A stretch of 64,000 nucleotides of DNA from Natronococcus jeotgali DSM 18795 (GCF_000337695.1 NZ_AOIA01000092.1:1-64000); one strand, 5' to 3'; shown: positions 16,915 to 25,928, counted from the stretch's first letter. The notes: generated by a model from the sequence alone, not told the origin. Program-made: numbers and translations.

Positions 16915-17033
16915 CTCGACCCCCATTCGCTTTCGATCGCAGGCCCGGACGGACGTGACGCCGCGTTCCCGGAAGCCGGGAACCGCCGGCGGTTCTTCGT
17001 CGCTCGCGGTGCTCCGTTCAGGTGGAGGGGAGC

Positions 17034-17285
17034 ATGGTCGACTACTACGACAGGGTGCTCGCGGGCATCGCGGCGAGTCTCGCCGGCGGTCTGGCCCTCG
17101 GCGTCGCGACGTCGCTGCAGCTCCACACCGGAGTCTTCGTCGGGGCGCTGGTCGCGACCGCGTTCGTCTACGACGCGATGTTCCGGAACCCGCCCCTGCC
17201 GACCGCCGAACCCGAGCGGGCGGCGGCGGTGCTCGTCTGGCACGCGGTGCTGTTCGCGCTGGCGCTCGCCGTCTACGTCGAGTAG
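17034..17285 (+). CDS. Small membrane protein, 83 aa
   Basis: Two or three hydrophobic segments are visible: VLAGIAASLAGGLALGVATS (about residues 8-27), a second from about 33 to 50, and VLVWHAVLFALALAVYVE at the C terminus. A GGAGGGGAG stretch immediately before the ATG is a Shine-Dalgarno-like site and favours this start over the GTG at 17022. It follows the nitric oxide reductase by about 120 bases on the same strand. The family is not recognised. A link to the reductase is possible but unproven. Confidence 0.65.
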   Translation: MVDYYDRVLAGIAASLAGGLALGVATSLQLHTGVFVGALVATAFVYDAMFRNPPLPTAEPERAAAVLVWHAVLFALALAVYVE

Positions 17286-17337
17286 CGCTCGCTCCCGGCG
17301 GCCGGCGGGAATCGAACGCGGGGTCGGCGGCGAGACG

Positions 17338-17814
17338 TTACCCGTCGCTCGCCTCGAAGGCGGGCGGGAGTCCCCCGTGTTTGATCCCCGTCTGCTCGTC
17401 GATCCGGAACTCGTAGACCGCGAGCGTCCCCGAAAGCGACGCCGACTCGAGGATGCCCGGTCGCCACGCGTCGTCGAGCACCTGCTCGAGTTCGTCCCAG
17501 GCCGACTCCGGTACGAGGGAGATCCGTCCCGTCAGGAGGACGCTCTCCCAGTTGTACACCGTATCCACCGAGTAGGCCAGAAAGCTCGCGGTGTCGGCGG
17601 CCTCGGTCAGCGCCTCCTTGCGGCTGCCCGAGCCGAGCAGGTAGGTGAAGTAGAGCCGGGAGTCCCCATCGTAGCCGAACGACAGCGGCAGGAGGTAGGG
17701 CGCGTCGTCGTCGGGGAGGCCGAGGACGCCCGCCTTCCGGGCGGACAGGAAGTCCCGAATCTCGTCGTCGGTCATCTCGACCAGGCCGTACTCCCGCAGT
17801 TCGTCGACTGACAT
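17338..17814 (-). CDS. Pyridoxamine 5'-phosphate oxidase-family (PPOX) protein
   Basis: A 158-residue split-barrel protein of the PPOX flavin-binding class. It begins with a short helix (MTDDEIRDFLSARKAGVLGL), then the barrel strands PYLLPLSFGYDGDSRLYF and a long VLLTGRISLVP segment. The fold binds FMN or F420 in relatives, and it is found in many small haloarchaeal oxidoreductases. No substrate can be assigned. A related but divergent PPOX protein is at 19806-20255. Confidence 0.8.
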   Translation of the reverse strand: MSVDELREYGLVEMTDDEIRDFLSARKAGVLGLPDDDAPYLLPLSFGYDGDSRLYFTYLLGSGSRKEALTEAADTASFLAYSVDTVYNWESVLLTGRISLVPESAWDELEQVLDDAWRPGILESASLSGTLAVYEFRIDEQTGIKHGGLPPAFEASDG

Positions 17815-17891
17815 ACGCGAGCCGACGTCGAGCAGCGCCGAAAAACCCTCGCCCCGTCCTCGGGCGGTGAGGACGATCCGAGCGCTCTTGG

Positions 17892-18245
17892 CTACGGGGC
17901 GGGCGAACAGTCGAGTTCGACCGCCTCGAGGACGGCGGGGACGAGCCCACAGCGGTGGTACCGGATCGTCCCCTCGCGGTCGTCGTAGTCGACGAGCCCC
18001 GCGTCCCGAAGCGCCGGCAGGTGGACGTGGTGGAGCGCTACCGCCCAGTCGTTCCGCCGCGGGTTCGGACCGTCGGCGGCCGTCTCCCGGACCAGTTCGT
18101 CGATTTCGACCCGGTCCGACGCGGACGCCTCGAGCGCGGCGACGATCTCCCGACGGCGCTCGTCGGCCAGCGCTCGAAGGATCTCGTCCGCCTCGGACGT
18201 GCGGGACGCGGCGCCGTCCTCGTCGCGAATGGGACGTTCGTTCAT
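17892..18245 (-). CDS. ArsR-like winged-HTH regulator
   Basis: A 117-residue DNA-binding protein. The start of the winged helix is SEADEILRALADERRREIVAAL, the pattern seen in haloarchaeal ArsR-type regulators. It continues with ELVRETAADGPNPRRNDWAV and HHVHLPALRDAGLVDYDDRE (recognition helix and wing). There is no obvious metal-binding Cys pair other than single Cys residues in YHRCGLV and LDCSP near the end. The target is unknown. Confidence 0.8.
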   Translation of the reverse strand: MNERPIRDEDGAASRTSEADEILRALADERRREIVAALEASASDRVEIDELVRETAADGPNPRRNDWAVALHHVHLPALRDAGLVDYDDREGTIRYHRCGLVPAVLEAVELDCSPAP

Positions 18246-18501
18246 GTGCGGTTAGCTACGAAATAGCTGCAAGCGCACAAAGTACCCCACTGGAGTTCCC
18301 GCGAGGTAAAAACTCGAGCGTCGCCGATCCCGTCGGACGGTGTGCCGACCCGACCGTCCGACGGCGGTTTTTGCTCGCGGACGTATCGGTTTTCGATTAC
18401 ATACATACCTACGTAATTCACGTTTCCGTACGGGAGTTTCGGATCGAGCGGGCTGTCCCGTTCCGACGGGTACGACCCGCCGTCTCGGAGCGACGGCGGG
18501 G

Positions 18502-18978
18502 TCATCCGTCGTCTCGGATCGCTCGAGTCGGCCGGGGCTCCCAGTCCGCAGGCGCCGCGACGATCCACCAGTGGACGGCGGCCGAGGGGTGTCGGCGCTC
18601 CACGTGTTCGCGGAGGAGCGGACCCGTCGGCAGGGTCGTCCCGCAGAGCGCACACCGGTGGTGGTGGTGGGACGGGGATAGCAGTCGATCGCGACGTCCA
18701 GCCCGGTGGATTCGAGGGGGACACCGCCGAGAGGCGTCGGGGTCGACGGCGCCCCGGAGGCGGAACGCGAGCCGATCGAAGTGTACGAACTTCGGGTGGT
18801 CGACGACGATCTCCGAGAGGAGAGCGAAGGGGATCGCGATCAGAACCACGACGGCGACCACGCCGGGCGTCACGTCCGCGTCGGTCGCGAACAGGACCGC
18901 GAGGACGTCCTCCGTAACGCCGAAGACGATGCCAATGACGAAGAACTCGAGGACGCGCTTGAGTCGCTCCGCGTTCAT
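18502..18978 (-). CDS. Membrane protein with C-terminal C2H2 zinc finger
   Basis: The 158-residue protein combines two N-terminal membrane helices (FFVIGIVFGVTEDVLAVLFA, about 12-31, and VVAVVVLIAIPFALLSEIVV, about 39-58) with a soluble tail. The tail holds a basic stretch (RRCPPRIHRAGRRDRL), a HHHH run and a finger of the form C-x2-C-x12-H-x4-H (CALCGTTLPTGPLLREHVER, then RH). This layout resembles a membrane-anchored nucleic-acid or metal-binding module. I do not know a named family. Codon use is normal for the genome. Confidence 0.65.
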   Translation of the reverse strand: MNAERLKRVLEFFVIGIVFGVTEDVLAVLFATDADVTPGVVAVVVLIAIPFALLSEIVVDHPKFVHFDRLAFRLRGAVDPDASRRCPPRIHRAGRRDRLLSPSHHHHRCALCGTTLPTGPLLREHVERRHPSAAVHWWIVAAPADWEPRPTRAIRDDG

Positions 18979-19056
18979 ACGCGTCCCACCTCGAGCGGAC
19001 GGATGTAGCTTTCAGATCGCCCGAGCGCGTTTGTCCGTTCGCGTCGAAGGGAACCT

Positions 19057-19794
19057 ATGGACGATTCGAACGGAAGCTGGGTCGCGCTGTTTTCCGGCGG
19101 CAAGGACTCCTCGTGGGCGCTCCACCGGGCGCTGGAGGCGGGGCTGGACGTGCGCCGACTCGTCCTCGTCCGACCGCCGGAGGAATCTCACGCGTATCAC
19201 GCGCCCGCACCGTCGGTCGCTCGAGCGGCCGCCCGAAGCGTCGGCATCCCGATCGTCGAGGCCGGGCTCCCCGCGGCGGACGTCGAACCGCCCGACCTGG
19301 CGAACGCGGGAGCGGGGAGGGGGACCGACGGCGACGTCGAGCCGCTGGCGGACGTTCTCCGAGCGATCGACGACGAACTCGAGGACGGGCTGGCCGGGGT
19401 CGTCGTCGGAGCGATCGCGAGCGACCACCAGGTCGACCGCCTCCGCGCGCTGTGTGACCGCCTCGACTGCGAGCTCTTCGCGCCGCTGTGGCGGGCCGAG
19501 CCGCGCGAGCTCGCGACGGAGATGATCGACGGGGGCCTCGAGATCGCGATCGTCGAGGTGGCTGGACCCGGGTTCGACGAGCGCTGGCTGGGACGGCGGC
19601 TGGATCGGGAGGCGCTCGTCGAGCTGGAGGCGCTGTCCCGCGAGTTCGGGATCCACCTCCTGGGCGAGAACGGGGAGTTCGAGACGGTCGTGACCGACGG
19701 ACCGCACATGTCCCGCCCCGTCGCCCTCGAGTACGAGCGGGAGTGGAACGGCGACTGGGGGCGTGTGCGGATCACCGACGTCCGACTCGAGTGA
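19057..19794 (+). CDS. Dph6-like PP-loop ATPase (diphthine--ammonia ligase family)
   Basis: A 245-residue member of the PP-loop ATP pyrophosphatase superfamily. The PP-loop is ALFSGGKDSSWALHRA (about residue 12) and the family's second signature, LLGENGEFETVVTDGP, is near residue 205. In archaea and eukaryotes Dph6 amidates diphthine on elongation factor 2, giving diphthamide. Length and both motifs match that group, often annotated MJ0570-like. The gene converges on a PPOX gene, and nothing around it concerns translation. Confidence 0.85.
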   Translation: MDDSNGSWVALFSGGKDSSWALHRALEAGLDVRRLVLVRPPEESHAYHAPAPSVARAAARSVGIPIVEAGLPAADVEPPDLANAGAGRGTDGDVEPLADVLRAIDDELEDGLAGVVVGAIASDHQVDRLRALCDRLDCELFAPLWRAEPRELATEMIDGGLEIAIVEVAGPGFDERWLGRRLDREALVELEALSREFGIHLLGENGEFETVVTDGPHMSRPVALEYEREWNGDWGRVRITDVRLE

Positions 19795-19805
19795 TCGACG
19801 CGGGC

Positions 19806-20255
19806 TCAGGGATCGGTTCGGACCTCCTTGCGCCCCGTCATCGCCTCGGGCTCGAGGCGGAAGAACCGGAACGAGACGTCCCGCAGCGGGCGCTCGAAGA
19901 TGTCGACGATCGGAATCTCGATGGCCCACATCCCGTGGAGATCCCCCGGCTCGAACGGGGAGTCCTCGATCTCCGCGAGCCGACCGTCGGCGACGACGCT
20001 TCGCCACCCCTCGTCGGTCTCTCGGTGGGCGACGAACGAGACCGAACGATCGACGAGATCCGCCTTCTCGCTTTCCTCGGTCATCGAGAGGCGGTAGTAG
20101 AACGCGGCCTCGTCGGGGTTGTACCCGTACGAGACGGGAATCGAGAACGGGGCCTCGTCGGCTCCCCGCCCGAACGAGAGGACGCCGATTCCGCCCCGAC
20201 CGAGGAACTCGTTCATCTCGTCGGCGCTCAGCTGGACCCAGCGAAGTCCTTGCAT
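19806..20255 (-). CDS. PPOX-family flavin/F420-binding protein
   Basis: A 149-residue split-barrel protein. It starts with the helix LSADEMNEFLGRGGIGVLSF, then EAPFSIPVSYGYNPDEAAFY and the strand RSVVADGRLAEIEDSP, the arrangement of the haloarchaeal pyridoxamine-5'-phosphate oxidase-like group. It is only distantly similar to the PPOX at 17338. It probably binds FMN or F420, and the reaction is unknown. The stop codon faces the end of the Dph6-like gene with an 11-base gap. Confidence 0.8.
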   Translation of the reverse strand: MQGLRWVQLSADEMNEFLGRGGIGVLSFGRGADEAPFSIPVSYGYNPDEAAFYYRLSMTEESEKADLVDRSVSFVAHRETDEGWRSVVADGRLAEIEDSPFEPGDLHGMWAIEIPIVDIFERPLRDVSFRFFRLEPEAMTGRKEVRTDP

Positions 20256-20359
20256 GTCCGTACCTACGGCGAGCGGGCAGAAAGTACCTCGTTACGAGGG
20301 CGCTGACAGTCACCGCGAGCGAAACGGCGCGATCCGCAACACCCCGCCGCGAGCGACCG

Positions 20360-20749
20360 CTACTCCTCGCGGCCGAGGACGCGCTCGTACCGGTCCAGAA
20401 CCGGTCGGTACCGCTCGCGGTGAGCGTCGGGAAGCTCGGCGACGACGCGGCTGCTCTCCGCCGGAACGACGACCGTCCGCGGGATCCCCCGCCAGTTCTC
20501 GCGGTGACCGAAGTACTCCCGTTCGACCCCGTACCGACCGCTCTCGTCGACGTATGCGACCCGCGTCACCGGAAGATCGAACCCCGTGTTCGGAACCGAC
20601 GCTTCCTCGAGCGAGCGCGCGACCGCCGCGAACCGACACCCCGTGCGATCGGGGTCGCCGTCCTCGAGCCGGCGGATCGTCGACTCGTCGATCAGCGCGA
20701 CGTCTCGGACGGCGGGACGGGGAGTCGCGTCTTTCGTGTTCGTGTGCAT
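20360..20749 (-). CDS. Hypothetical protein, 129 aa
   Basis: A 129-residue soluble protein that I do not recognise. It has a short helix near residue 18 (LIDESTIRRLEDGDPDRTGC), a beta-rich centre (VTRVAYVDESGRYGVERE) and a C-terminal helix (HRERYRPVLDRYERVL). Normal charge pattern and codon bias support coding on this strand. No cofactor motif or membrane segment is visible. Confidence 0.6.
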   Translation of the reverse strand: MHTNTKDATPRPAVRDVALIDESTIRRLEDGDPDRTGCRFAAVARSLEEASVPNTGFDLPVTRVAYVDESGRYGVEREYFGHRENWRGIPRTVVVPAESSRVVAELPDAHRERYRPVLDRYERVLGREE

Positions 20750-21043
20750 GGTCGATGATACCCCGGAGAACGCGAGGCTCGCCGCTGATACAGCGGGTCG
20801 AGGTCTCTCGGCGGACCTCGAACGTCTCCGTCGTATCCTAGGGATCCAGCATCTTAACCCTGTGCCGTTTCTTTCAGAATATAACTGATCGGAAAACCGC
20901 GGGACGAGCTCCGGGTCGATCGCCGGACCTCGGAGAGGGTGTCACCAATCTGATAAAATGGGGAGCGCGGATGCGGGTCCGCGTCGGGGGAGCGAACGCC
21001 GCCGCTTCTCGAGCCGCGTCGGTCGCGGCCGCGACGGTCGACG
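20750..21043. other. Intergenic region
   Basis: About 290 bases without a convincing gene. There is an A/T-richer patch at 20835-20890 that could hold a promoter for the divergent hypothetical gene. No repeat or RNA gene was seen. Confidence 0.4.
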
Positions 21044-22027
21044 CTACCGGCGGTCGCTCCGGCCCGGAACCTCGAGGGCCGCGGTGAGCCGCTGGAACAG
21101 TCCCGACCGGTGGGCGCCGACGCTGTCGGTCGCCTCGTACTCCGGCACGAGCGATCCCTCGCCGCCGTCGTCGAACGCAAGCACCGTCAGCTCCGAACGC
21201 TCCGCGCGCGCCGCGACGTCGCTTTCGACGGTTCCCGAGGTCGTGACGACGACCGGGTGAGCGTCGACCGACGCCGCGAACGCGACGAACGCGTCGACGG
21301 TTTCGGCGTCCGGCATCTCGTGGATCGCGACGATCCGTCGCTCGCCCATCAACCGATCCTCCGCGAGGACGTGGACCGGTCGGGAGGCGCCGTCGACGGC
21401 GACGTCGACCTCGGTCTCGAAGCGCCGCTCCTCGAGCGCCGCCGCGGCCGTCCGCCGGGCCGCCTTCTGGCGCCCGAGCCACGCCTCGCCCTCGTCGGCG
21501 ACGTCGTACCGGTACAGCACTCGTTCGATCGCCTCGAGTGGCGGTACCATCGACGAACACTCGCGACAGCGGAGCCGATCGTCGGGGACGTCGAACGATT
21601 CCGGACACCCGTGGCAGCTGTAGCGACGCTTCTTCTCGATGTCGACGGACTCGAGGTCCTGCTCGCAGTCCGGACAGCGGTAGCCGTCGTCGGCGTCGAA
21701 CTCCGACTCGGGACCGACGTAGCCGCAGGCGTGTTCGATGACCTCCGTTTCGACGGCGTGGGGATCGCCGCAGGCCGGACAAACGGTGGTGTACTGCAGT
21801 CCCTCCGCGCCGCAGTCGGGACAGACGTACACCTTCGAGACGAACTCCTGATCCAGCACGTCGCGGCCGGCGAACCGCTCGAGCACGGCGGCCGGTTCGT
21901 CGTCGGGCTCGTCGAGCAGGTCCGCGACGCGCGAGTAACTCACCGAGCCGTCCTCGGCGATATCGGGTTCGACCGCGCCGTCCTCGAGCACCGCATCGAT
22001 CAGTCGAAGCTCCCCTGGTGAAACCAT
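21044..22027 (-). CDS. Cys-rich metal-binding protein, TackOD1-like
   Basis: A 327-residue soluble protein with a cysteine-rich centre. Paired motifs appear in order: YVCPDCGAEG, TVCPACGDPH, EHACGYVG, YRCPDCEQD, YSCHGCPES and LRCRECSSM, so about eleven Cys lie between residues 68 and 160. The order CPDCG, CGYVG, YRCPDC, YSCHGC resembles the thaumarchaeal output domain TackOD1. The N terminus is a winged-helix-like segment, and the C terminus (about 215-310) resembles a Rossmann or nuclease-like alpha/beta domain. Several zinc ions are likely. It may be a regulator or output component, and the family assignment is tentative. Confidence 0.65.
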   Translation of the reverse strand: MVSPGELRLIDAVLEDGAVEPDIAEDGSVSYSRVADLLDEPDDEPAAVLERFAGRDVLDQEFVSKVYVCPDCGAEGLQYTTVCPACGDPHAVETEVIEHACGYVGPESEFDADDGYRCPDCEQDLESVDIEKKRRYSCHGCPESFDVPDDRLRCRECSSMVPPLEAIERVLYRYDVADEGEAWLGRQKAARRTAAAALEERRFETEVDVAVDGASRPVHVLAEDRLMGERRIVAIHEMPDAETVDAFVAFAASVDAHPVVVTTSGTVESDVAARAERSELTVLAFDDGGEGSLVPEYEATDSVGAHRSGLFQRLTAALEVPGRSDRR

Positions 22028-22206
22028 ACTCTCTCGAAACTGGGACTACAATCCACCTATATTTTCCCCTTGAGTGGCTACTAGTTCGAATGTGAGATAA
22101 TTGAAGAGAGTAACGGTGGACGTTTGATCAGCGACGGACACGGAGAAATATATCGACGAACGGCATCGAGCGGGCCGACGACCGCGGGAGCGGTCGCGGC
22201 CGGATC

Positions 22207-23316
22207 TCAGTCCCGCCCGACGTATCGAGCGAGCGAGTGCGGGAGGTGGATTCCCCCGATTTCGATCGCGCCCACCCTGTGGGCGGCGAGGTAGACGAGC
22301 AAGGCGCCGAAAAAGGTTGCCGGCGTCAGAACGAGATGCCAGAGGAGCGTCCCCTCGACGTCGTACCCGGCGAACTCCAGGGCCTCCGCCGTCCGCTCTA
22401 AGACGAACAGCACCGCCGGGTGCGCGACGTAGACGCCGACGGCGTAGGTCCCCCACGACGGAAGCGGGGTCGACCGCCCGAGGTTCGGCCTCGAGAGGAG
22501 GAAGACGAACAGCGAGATCGAGAACAGTGCGGTCCCGACCGTGTAGCTCGCCACGTAGACTTCCTCCGTGATCGACGCCCCGGTCGACGCGTACCCCAGC
22601 GCGTACCGCTCGGCGAGGTGGAGCGCGCCGAACAGGAGGGTCGCGCCGAGGTAGCGGCGACTTCGCTCCGCGGTCGGTTGCCACTCGCGCGAGGCGATGA
22701 CGTAGCCGACGCTGGTGTAAAAAAAGCCGAAGAACAACGCGTCCCTGACCTCGAGCGGGACGTCGACGAACATCGTGTAACTCGCCCCCAGGAGGCCGAC
22801 GACGTGCAACGCCAGCGAGACCGGAAGCAGGTACTCGGCGGCGTCCAGCCTGGCGAACGCGCAGACGAGCCCGAGCGAGAACAGCAGCGCCGGGAGGAAC
22901 CACAGGATCACCGAGACGGAGTCACCGTAGTACAGCAGCTCGAGCGGCGACACAAACGTCGCTAATCGCTCGACGGCGACGCTCGCAACCGCTCCGCCCG
23001 TGGCGGCCTCGCGAACGACGGCGCCGGCGAGAAAGACAGGCGCCGCGAGCGCCAGCCCGAAGGCGTAGATCGAGCCGATACGGACGGCTCGGGTCTTGAA
23101 GTACGCGACGGGGTCGCCGTCGGCGGTCTTGTGAGCGAAGAAGTATCCCGCGGCGAGAAAGAAAAACGGCACCGCAAAGCGCGCCGTGGAATCGGTCACG
23201 AAGTTGATCGCCGTTCCGTACGCTCCGACCCCCCTGAATAGATCGGTGTGTATCGTGACGACGAACGCCATCGCGACCATCCGCATCGCGTCGATGCTGT
23301 GTATCCGTCCCGTCAC
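22207..23316 (-). CDS. Acyltransferase 3 family membrane protein
   Basis: A polytopic 369-residue membrane protein with about ten hydrophobic segments. It opens with IHSIDAMRMVAMAFVVTIHT, in which the His of VTIHTDLF is the conserved catalytic-region residue of the OafA/YrhL acyltransferase 3 family. The next segment, RFAVPFFFLAAGYFFAHK, is also typical. Such proteins transfer acyl groups, usually acetyl, to surface glycans or lipids. The substrate cannot be predicted. It is followed on the same strand by an MFS gene after about 260 bases of A/T-rich DNA. Confidence 0.85.
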   Translation of the reverse strand: MTGRIHSIDAMRMVAMAFVVTIHTDLFRGVGAYGTAINFVTDSTARFAVPFFFLAAGYFFAHKTADGDPVAYFKTRAVRIGSIYAFGLALAAPVFLAGAVVREAATGGAVASVAVERLATFVSPLELLYYGDSVSVILWFLPALLFSLGLVCAFARLDAAEYLLPVSLALHVVGLLGASYTMFVDVPLEVRDALFFGFFYTSVGYVIASREWQPTAERSRRYLGATLLFGALHLAERYALGYASTGASITEEVYVASYTVGTALFSISLFVFLLSRPNLGRSTPLPSWGTYAVGVYVAHPAVLFVLERTAEALEFAGYDVEGTLLWHLVLTPATFFGALLVYLAAHRVGAIEIGGIHLPHSLARYVGRD

Positions 23317-23421
23317 TGCCCGAAGCGATTCCGCTATCGATTATGATCTTTTCGTTTCTCGGGACAAAACGTACGGACAATAATAGTATCTGGCGATAAG
23401 TCCACCTATCCTGTCAGACAT

Positions 23422-23446
23422 TCTTAGGAGAATGTATTATAATAGT
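23422..23446 (+). repeat. Single 13-bp TCTTAGG repeat with imperfect second copy
   Basis: TCTTAGGAGAATG is centred in a short palindrome (ATTCT-TAGG-AGAAT) and is followed by an A/T-rich degenerate copy in the same 13-bp phase. It is related to the repeats before parA (32257-32442) but weaker than the other sites. Confidence 0.35.
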
Positions 23447-23574
23447 GAATTTCGTGTCGGTTTCCGAACCGTGGGGGGCCGCCTCGAGAGGACGCGGTGT
23501 CTCGGTCCGGAGCGGGTAGCTCGTCAGCGCGGTGCCGGACCGCACCGCGACGGCACGGGGGGGACTCAGCCAGG

Positions 23575-24900
23575 CTACCGATACGCCTCGAACTCCTGAC
23601 CGAAGGCGGCGAAGTAGGCGACACCGAGCATCCCGACGATCGTCGCGATCGTAAAGGAGAGCTCCGGCGTGGCGAACTCCCAGAGGAATCCGCCGATCGC
23701 GCCGCTTGGGATCACGATCGCGCCGCGAATCAAGTAGTAGGTTCCGGTCACTCGGCCGCCGGCCCCGCGCTCGGCCGGACCGACCACGAGCGCCTTGTGG
23801 GCGGGCAGCCCCGCGAACCGCAGTCCCGAGAAGGCAAACAGCGCGACCAGGAGCCAGGTCTCGTTGCCGACGTACTGGGGGCCGAAAATCAACAACACCG
23901 GGAAGATCGCGTAGACGAAAAAGCCCAGGCCGACGACAGGCTTGAGTCCGACGCGCTCGGCGACCGCGGCCATCGGCGCCATCGTCACGAGTGCGACGAC
24001 CATCTCGACGCCGAGCAACACGCCGAAGAAGGCCGCGGGCGAGAGGTCGATCGTGCCGACGACGGGCGTCGAGAGCGTCAGCCCGATCTCGAGCAGTTGG
24101 GTGATCACGAGGATGAAGAAGGCGTAGACCATTCCGTTGGCGAATCGGACGAACGCGTCGGCGACCAGCAGCGGTCGCAGCGGATCGGGGAGCGCCCGCA
24201 GGTCGTCGGCGATCTGACCGATTCCTTCGAACTCCTCGCCGACGGAGTCCGCCTTGGCCTCGTAGAGCAGGTGCTGGACGATCGTTCCGAGGACGGCGAA
24301 GACGATCGCGATCGCGAGGACCCACAGGAAGCCGGGCACGAGCTCGTCGGCGACCAGTGCCGCGACGATCAGCGGCGCGATCAGGAACGCGGTCCGCCGG
24401 AACGTCTCCGTGCTGGCGAACCCGCGAGCCAGCCGGCTCGGGTCGGTCGCCTGCTTGACGATCGCGTAGTGGCCCCCGATGCCGAAGGACTTCCAGCACT
24501 GGGCCAGCAGGAGCCCGACGAACACCCACGCCCACGGCTCGACGGTGACGACGCCGAGGTCGATCGCGGGTACGTAGGCCGACGCCAGCCAGATCGCGAA
24601 GCCGAACGTCGAGAGAAAGCCGAAGACCGTCAGGGCGTACCGCGAGCCGACGCGGTCGGAGACGATCCCGCCGTAGTAGGGGTAGACGGCGCCGATGACG
24701 TTGCCCAGCGTGGCGAACAGTCCGACGACGAACCCGCCCGCGCCGAGGTAGACGAGGTAGTCCGGCAGGAACCGACTGGTCATCTGGAAGCCGAGGCTGA
24801 ACGCGAACATCGCCAGCGAGAGCACCAGCACGTCCCGCTCGAGCGAGAAGAACTGCCGAAACGGTCCGGGAGTATCGACGGATTCGCGCTCGGTTCTCAT
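23575..24900 (-). CDS. MFS transporter
   Basis: A 441-residue protein with about twelve hydrophobic segments, as in the major facilitator superfamily. The loop after the second helix reads GGIVSDRVGSRYALTVFG, the MFS signature G-x3-D-R-x-G-R region. The first helix is VLVLSLAMFAFSLGF. The central loop (about 210-225) is acidic. It is a secondary transporter of a small molecule whose identity cannot be inferred. An A/T-rich region at 24901-24930 provides a plausible promoter. No adjacent enzyme suggests the substrate. Confidence 0.88.
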   Translation of the reverse strand: MRTERESVDTPGPFRQFFSLERDVLVLSLAMFAFSLGFQMTSRFLPDYLVYLGAGGFVVGLFATLGNVIGAVYPYYGGIVSDRVGSRYALTVFGFLSTFGFAIWLASAYVPAIDLGVVTVEPWAWVFVGLLLAQCWKSFGIGGHYAIVKQATDPSRLARGFASTETFRRTAFLIAPLIVAALVADELVPGFLWVLAIAIVFAVLGTIVQHLLYEAKADSVGEEFEGIGQIADDLRALPDPLRPLLVADAFVRFANGMVYAFFILVITQLLEIGLTLSTPVVGTIDLSPAAFFGVLLGVEMVVALVTMAPMAAVAERVGLKPVVGLGFFVYAIFPVLLIFGPQYVGNETWLLVALFAFSGLRFAGLPAHKALVVGPAERGAGGRVTGTYYLIRGAIVIPSGAIGGFLWEFATPELSFTIATIVGMLGVAYFAAFGQEFEAYR

Positions 24901-24919
24901 TTATCGGTCGCGTTGGAGG

Positions 24920-25200
24920 TGAATACTTATTACTGTACACCCAGTCCGCGGTCCGATCGGAGACCGCGGCGACCGCCAGCGAGGAGATCCGGGAGCGGTT
25001 CGCCGACCAGAGGGAGGACACGGTGGCACGGATCACCCGCATCGAGGAGCGCTTCGAGCTGGCCGAGCGTCCCCTCGAGGAGCGGGGCAACCCGCTCATA
25101 GGAGGTTGCTCGCGGAGAGCGACGAGTTCGTCAGCGAGGGCGCTCTCGCGTTCGACCGGGTGCGTCGGCGGATTCGGCTCACGATCGGCCGCGGGTGCCT
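24920..25200 (+). pseudogene. Degenerate gene remnant
   Basis: This stretch contains coding-like sequence broken by a frameshift. In one frame it reads SETAATASEEIRERFADQRE and then ITRIEERFELAERPLEERGN up to about 25100. The reading then continues in another frame as LLAESDEFVSEGALAFDRVR. Both pieces have strong haloarchaeal amino-acid composition, but neither has its own start or a complete domain. The source gene is not recognised. Confidence 0.4.
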
Positions 25201-25250
25201 GTTGCACTGGCAGGTGTCGGTTTTCAGTGCCTCGAGTCGGACACGCCAGT

Positions 25251-25928
25251 ATGAGCGTCGTCGCCGAGTTCACGATCCCCGCTGACGGCTTCGCGCTGGA
25301 ACACACCTTCGAGGCCGTCCCCGACGCAACGGTCGAGATCGAACGGCTCGCGACCCACAGCCGCGAGTGGGTGATGCCGTTCCTGTGGGTGACCAGCGAC
25401 GACCTCGAGGCCGTCGAGCGCGCCCTCGAGGACGATCCCGACGTCGACGGAGTGCGAACGCTCAGCGTCGCCGACGGAATCGGCTACTTCAACGTTCACT
25501 GGAGCGAGCGGATCCAGGAGCTGATCGATCTGACCGTCGACCAGCGCGGGATCATGCAGGAGGCCGAAGCGAAAAACGGCCGCTGGTACCTCAAGCTGAA
25601 GTTCGTCGATCGGACCCTCCTCGAGGAGTTCCAGGCGTACTTCCGCGAGCGGGACTACACGTTCGAGCTGCAGCGCCTCCACCAGGGGGTCGAGCCCAAG
25701 GAGCGTCGGTACGACCTCACGCCGGGACAACACGAGGTTCTCACGACCGCCCGAGAGATGGGCTACTTCGAGGTCCCTCGCGAGACCCAGATCGAGGAGC
25801 TGGCCGCGGAGCTGGACGTCTCGACGAACTCGGTCTCCCAGCGGCTGCGCCGCGCGACGGACAACCTCGTCAGAAACAGCCTCACCGTCTCGCCGCCGAA
25901 GAGGATGTCCGAGTCGGCATCGGAGTAG
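25251..25928 (+). CDS. Bat-like HTH-10 transcriptional regulator
   Basis: A 225-residue regulator of the haloarchaeal Bat-type family. The N-terminal 150 residues are the bacterio-opsin-activator-type regulatory domain (ADGFALEHTFEAVPDATVEI, WSERIQELIDLTVDQ, RRYDLTPGQHEVLTTAREMG). The C-terminal HTH-10 domain reads FEVPRETQIEELAAELDVST followed by NSVSQRLRRATDNLV. The start MSVVAEFTIP matches family members. The gene sits 780 bases before the binding-protein operon at 26706, with a zinc protein and a cupin gene between, and is a candidate regulator of it by proximity only. Confidence 0.88.
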   Translation: MSVVAEFTIPADGFALEHTFEAVPDATVEIERLATHSREWVMPFLWVTSDDLEAVERALEDDPDVDGVRTLSVADGIGYFNVHWSERIQELIDLTVDQRGIMQEAEAKNGRWYLKLKFVDRTLLEEFQAYFRERDYTFELQRLHQGVEPKERRYDLTPGQHEVLTTAREMGYFEVPRETQIEELAAELDVSTNSVSQRLRRATDNLVRNSLTVSPPKRMSESASE

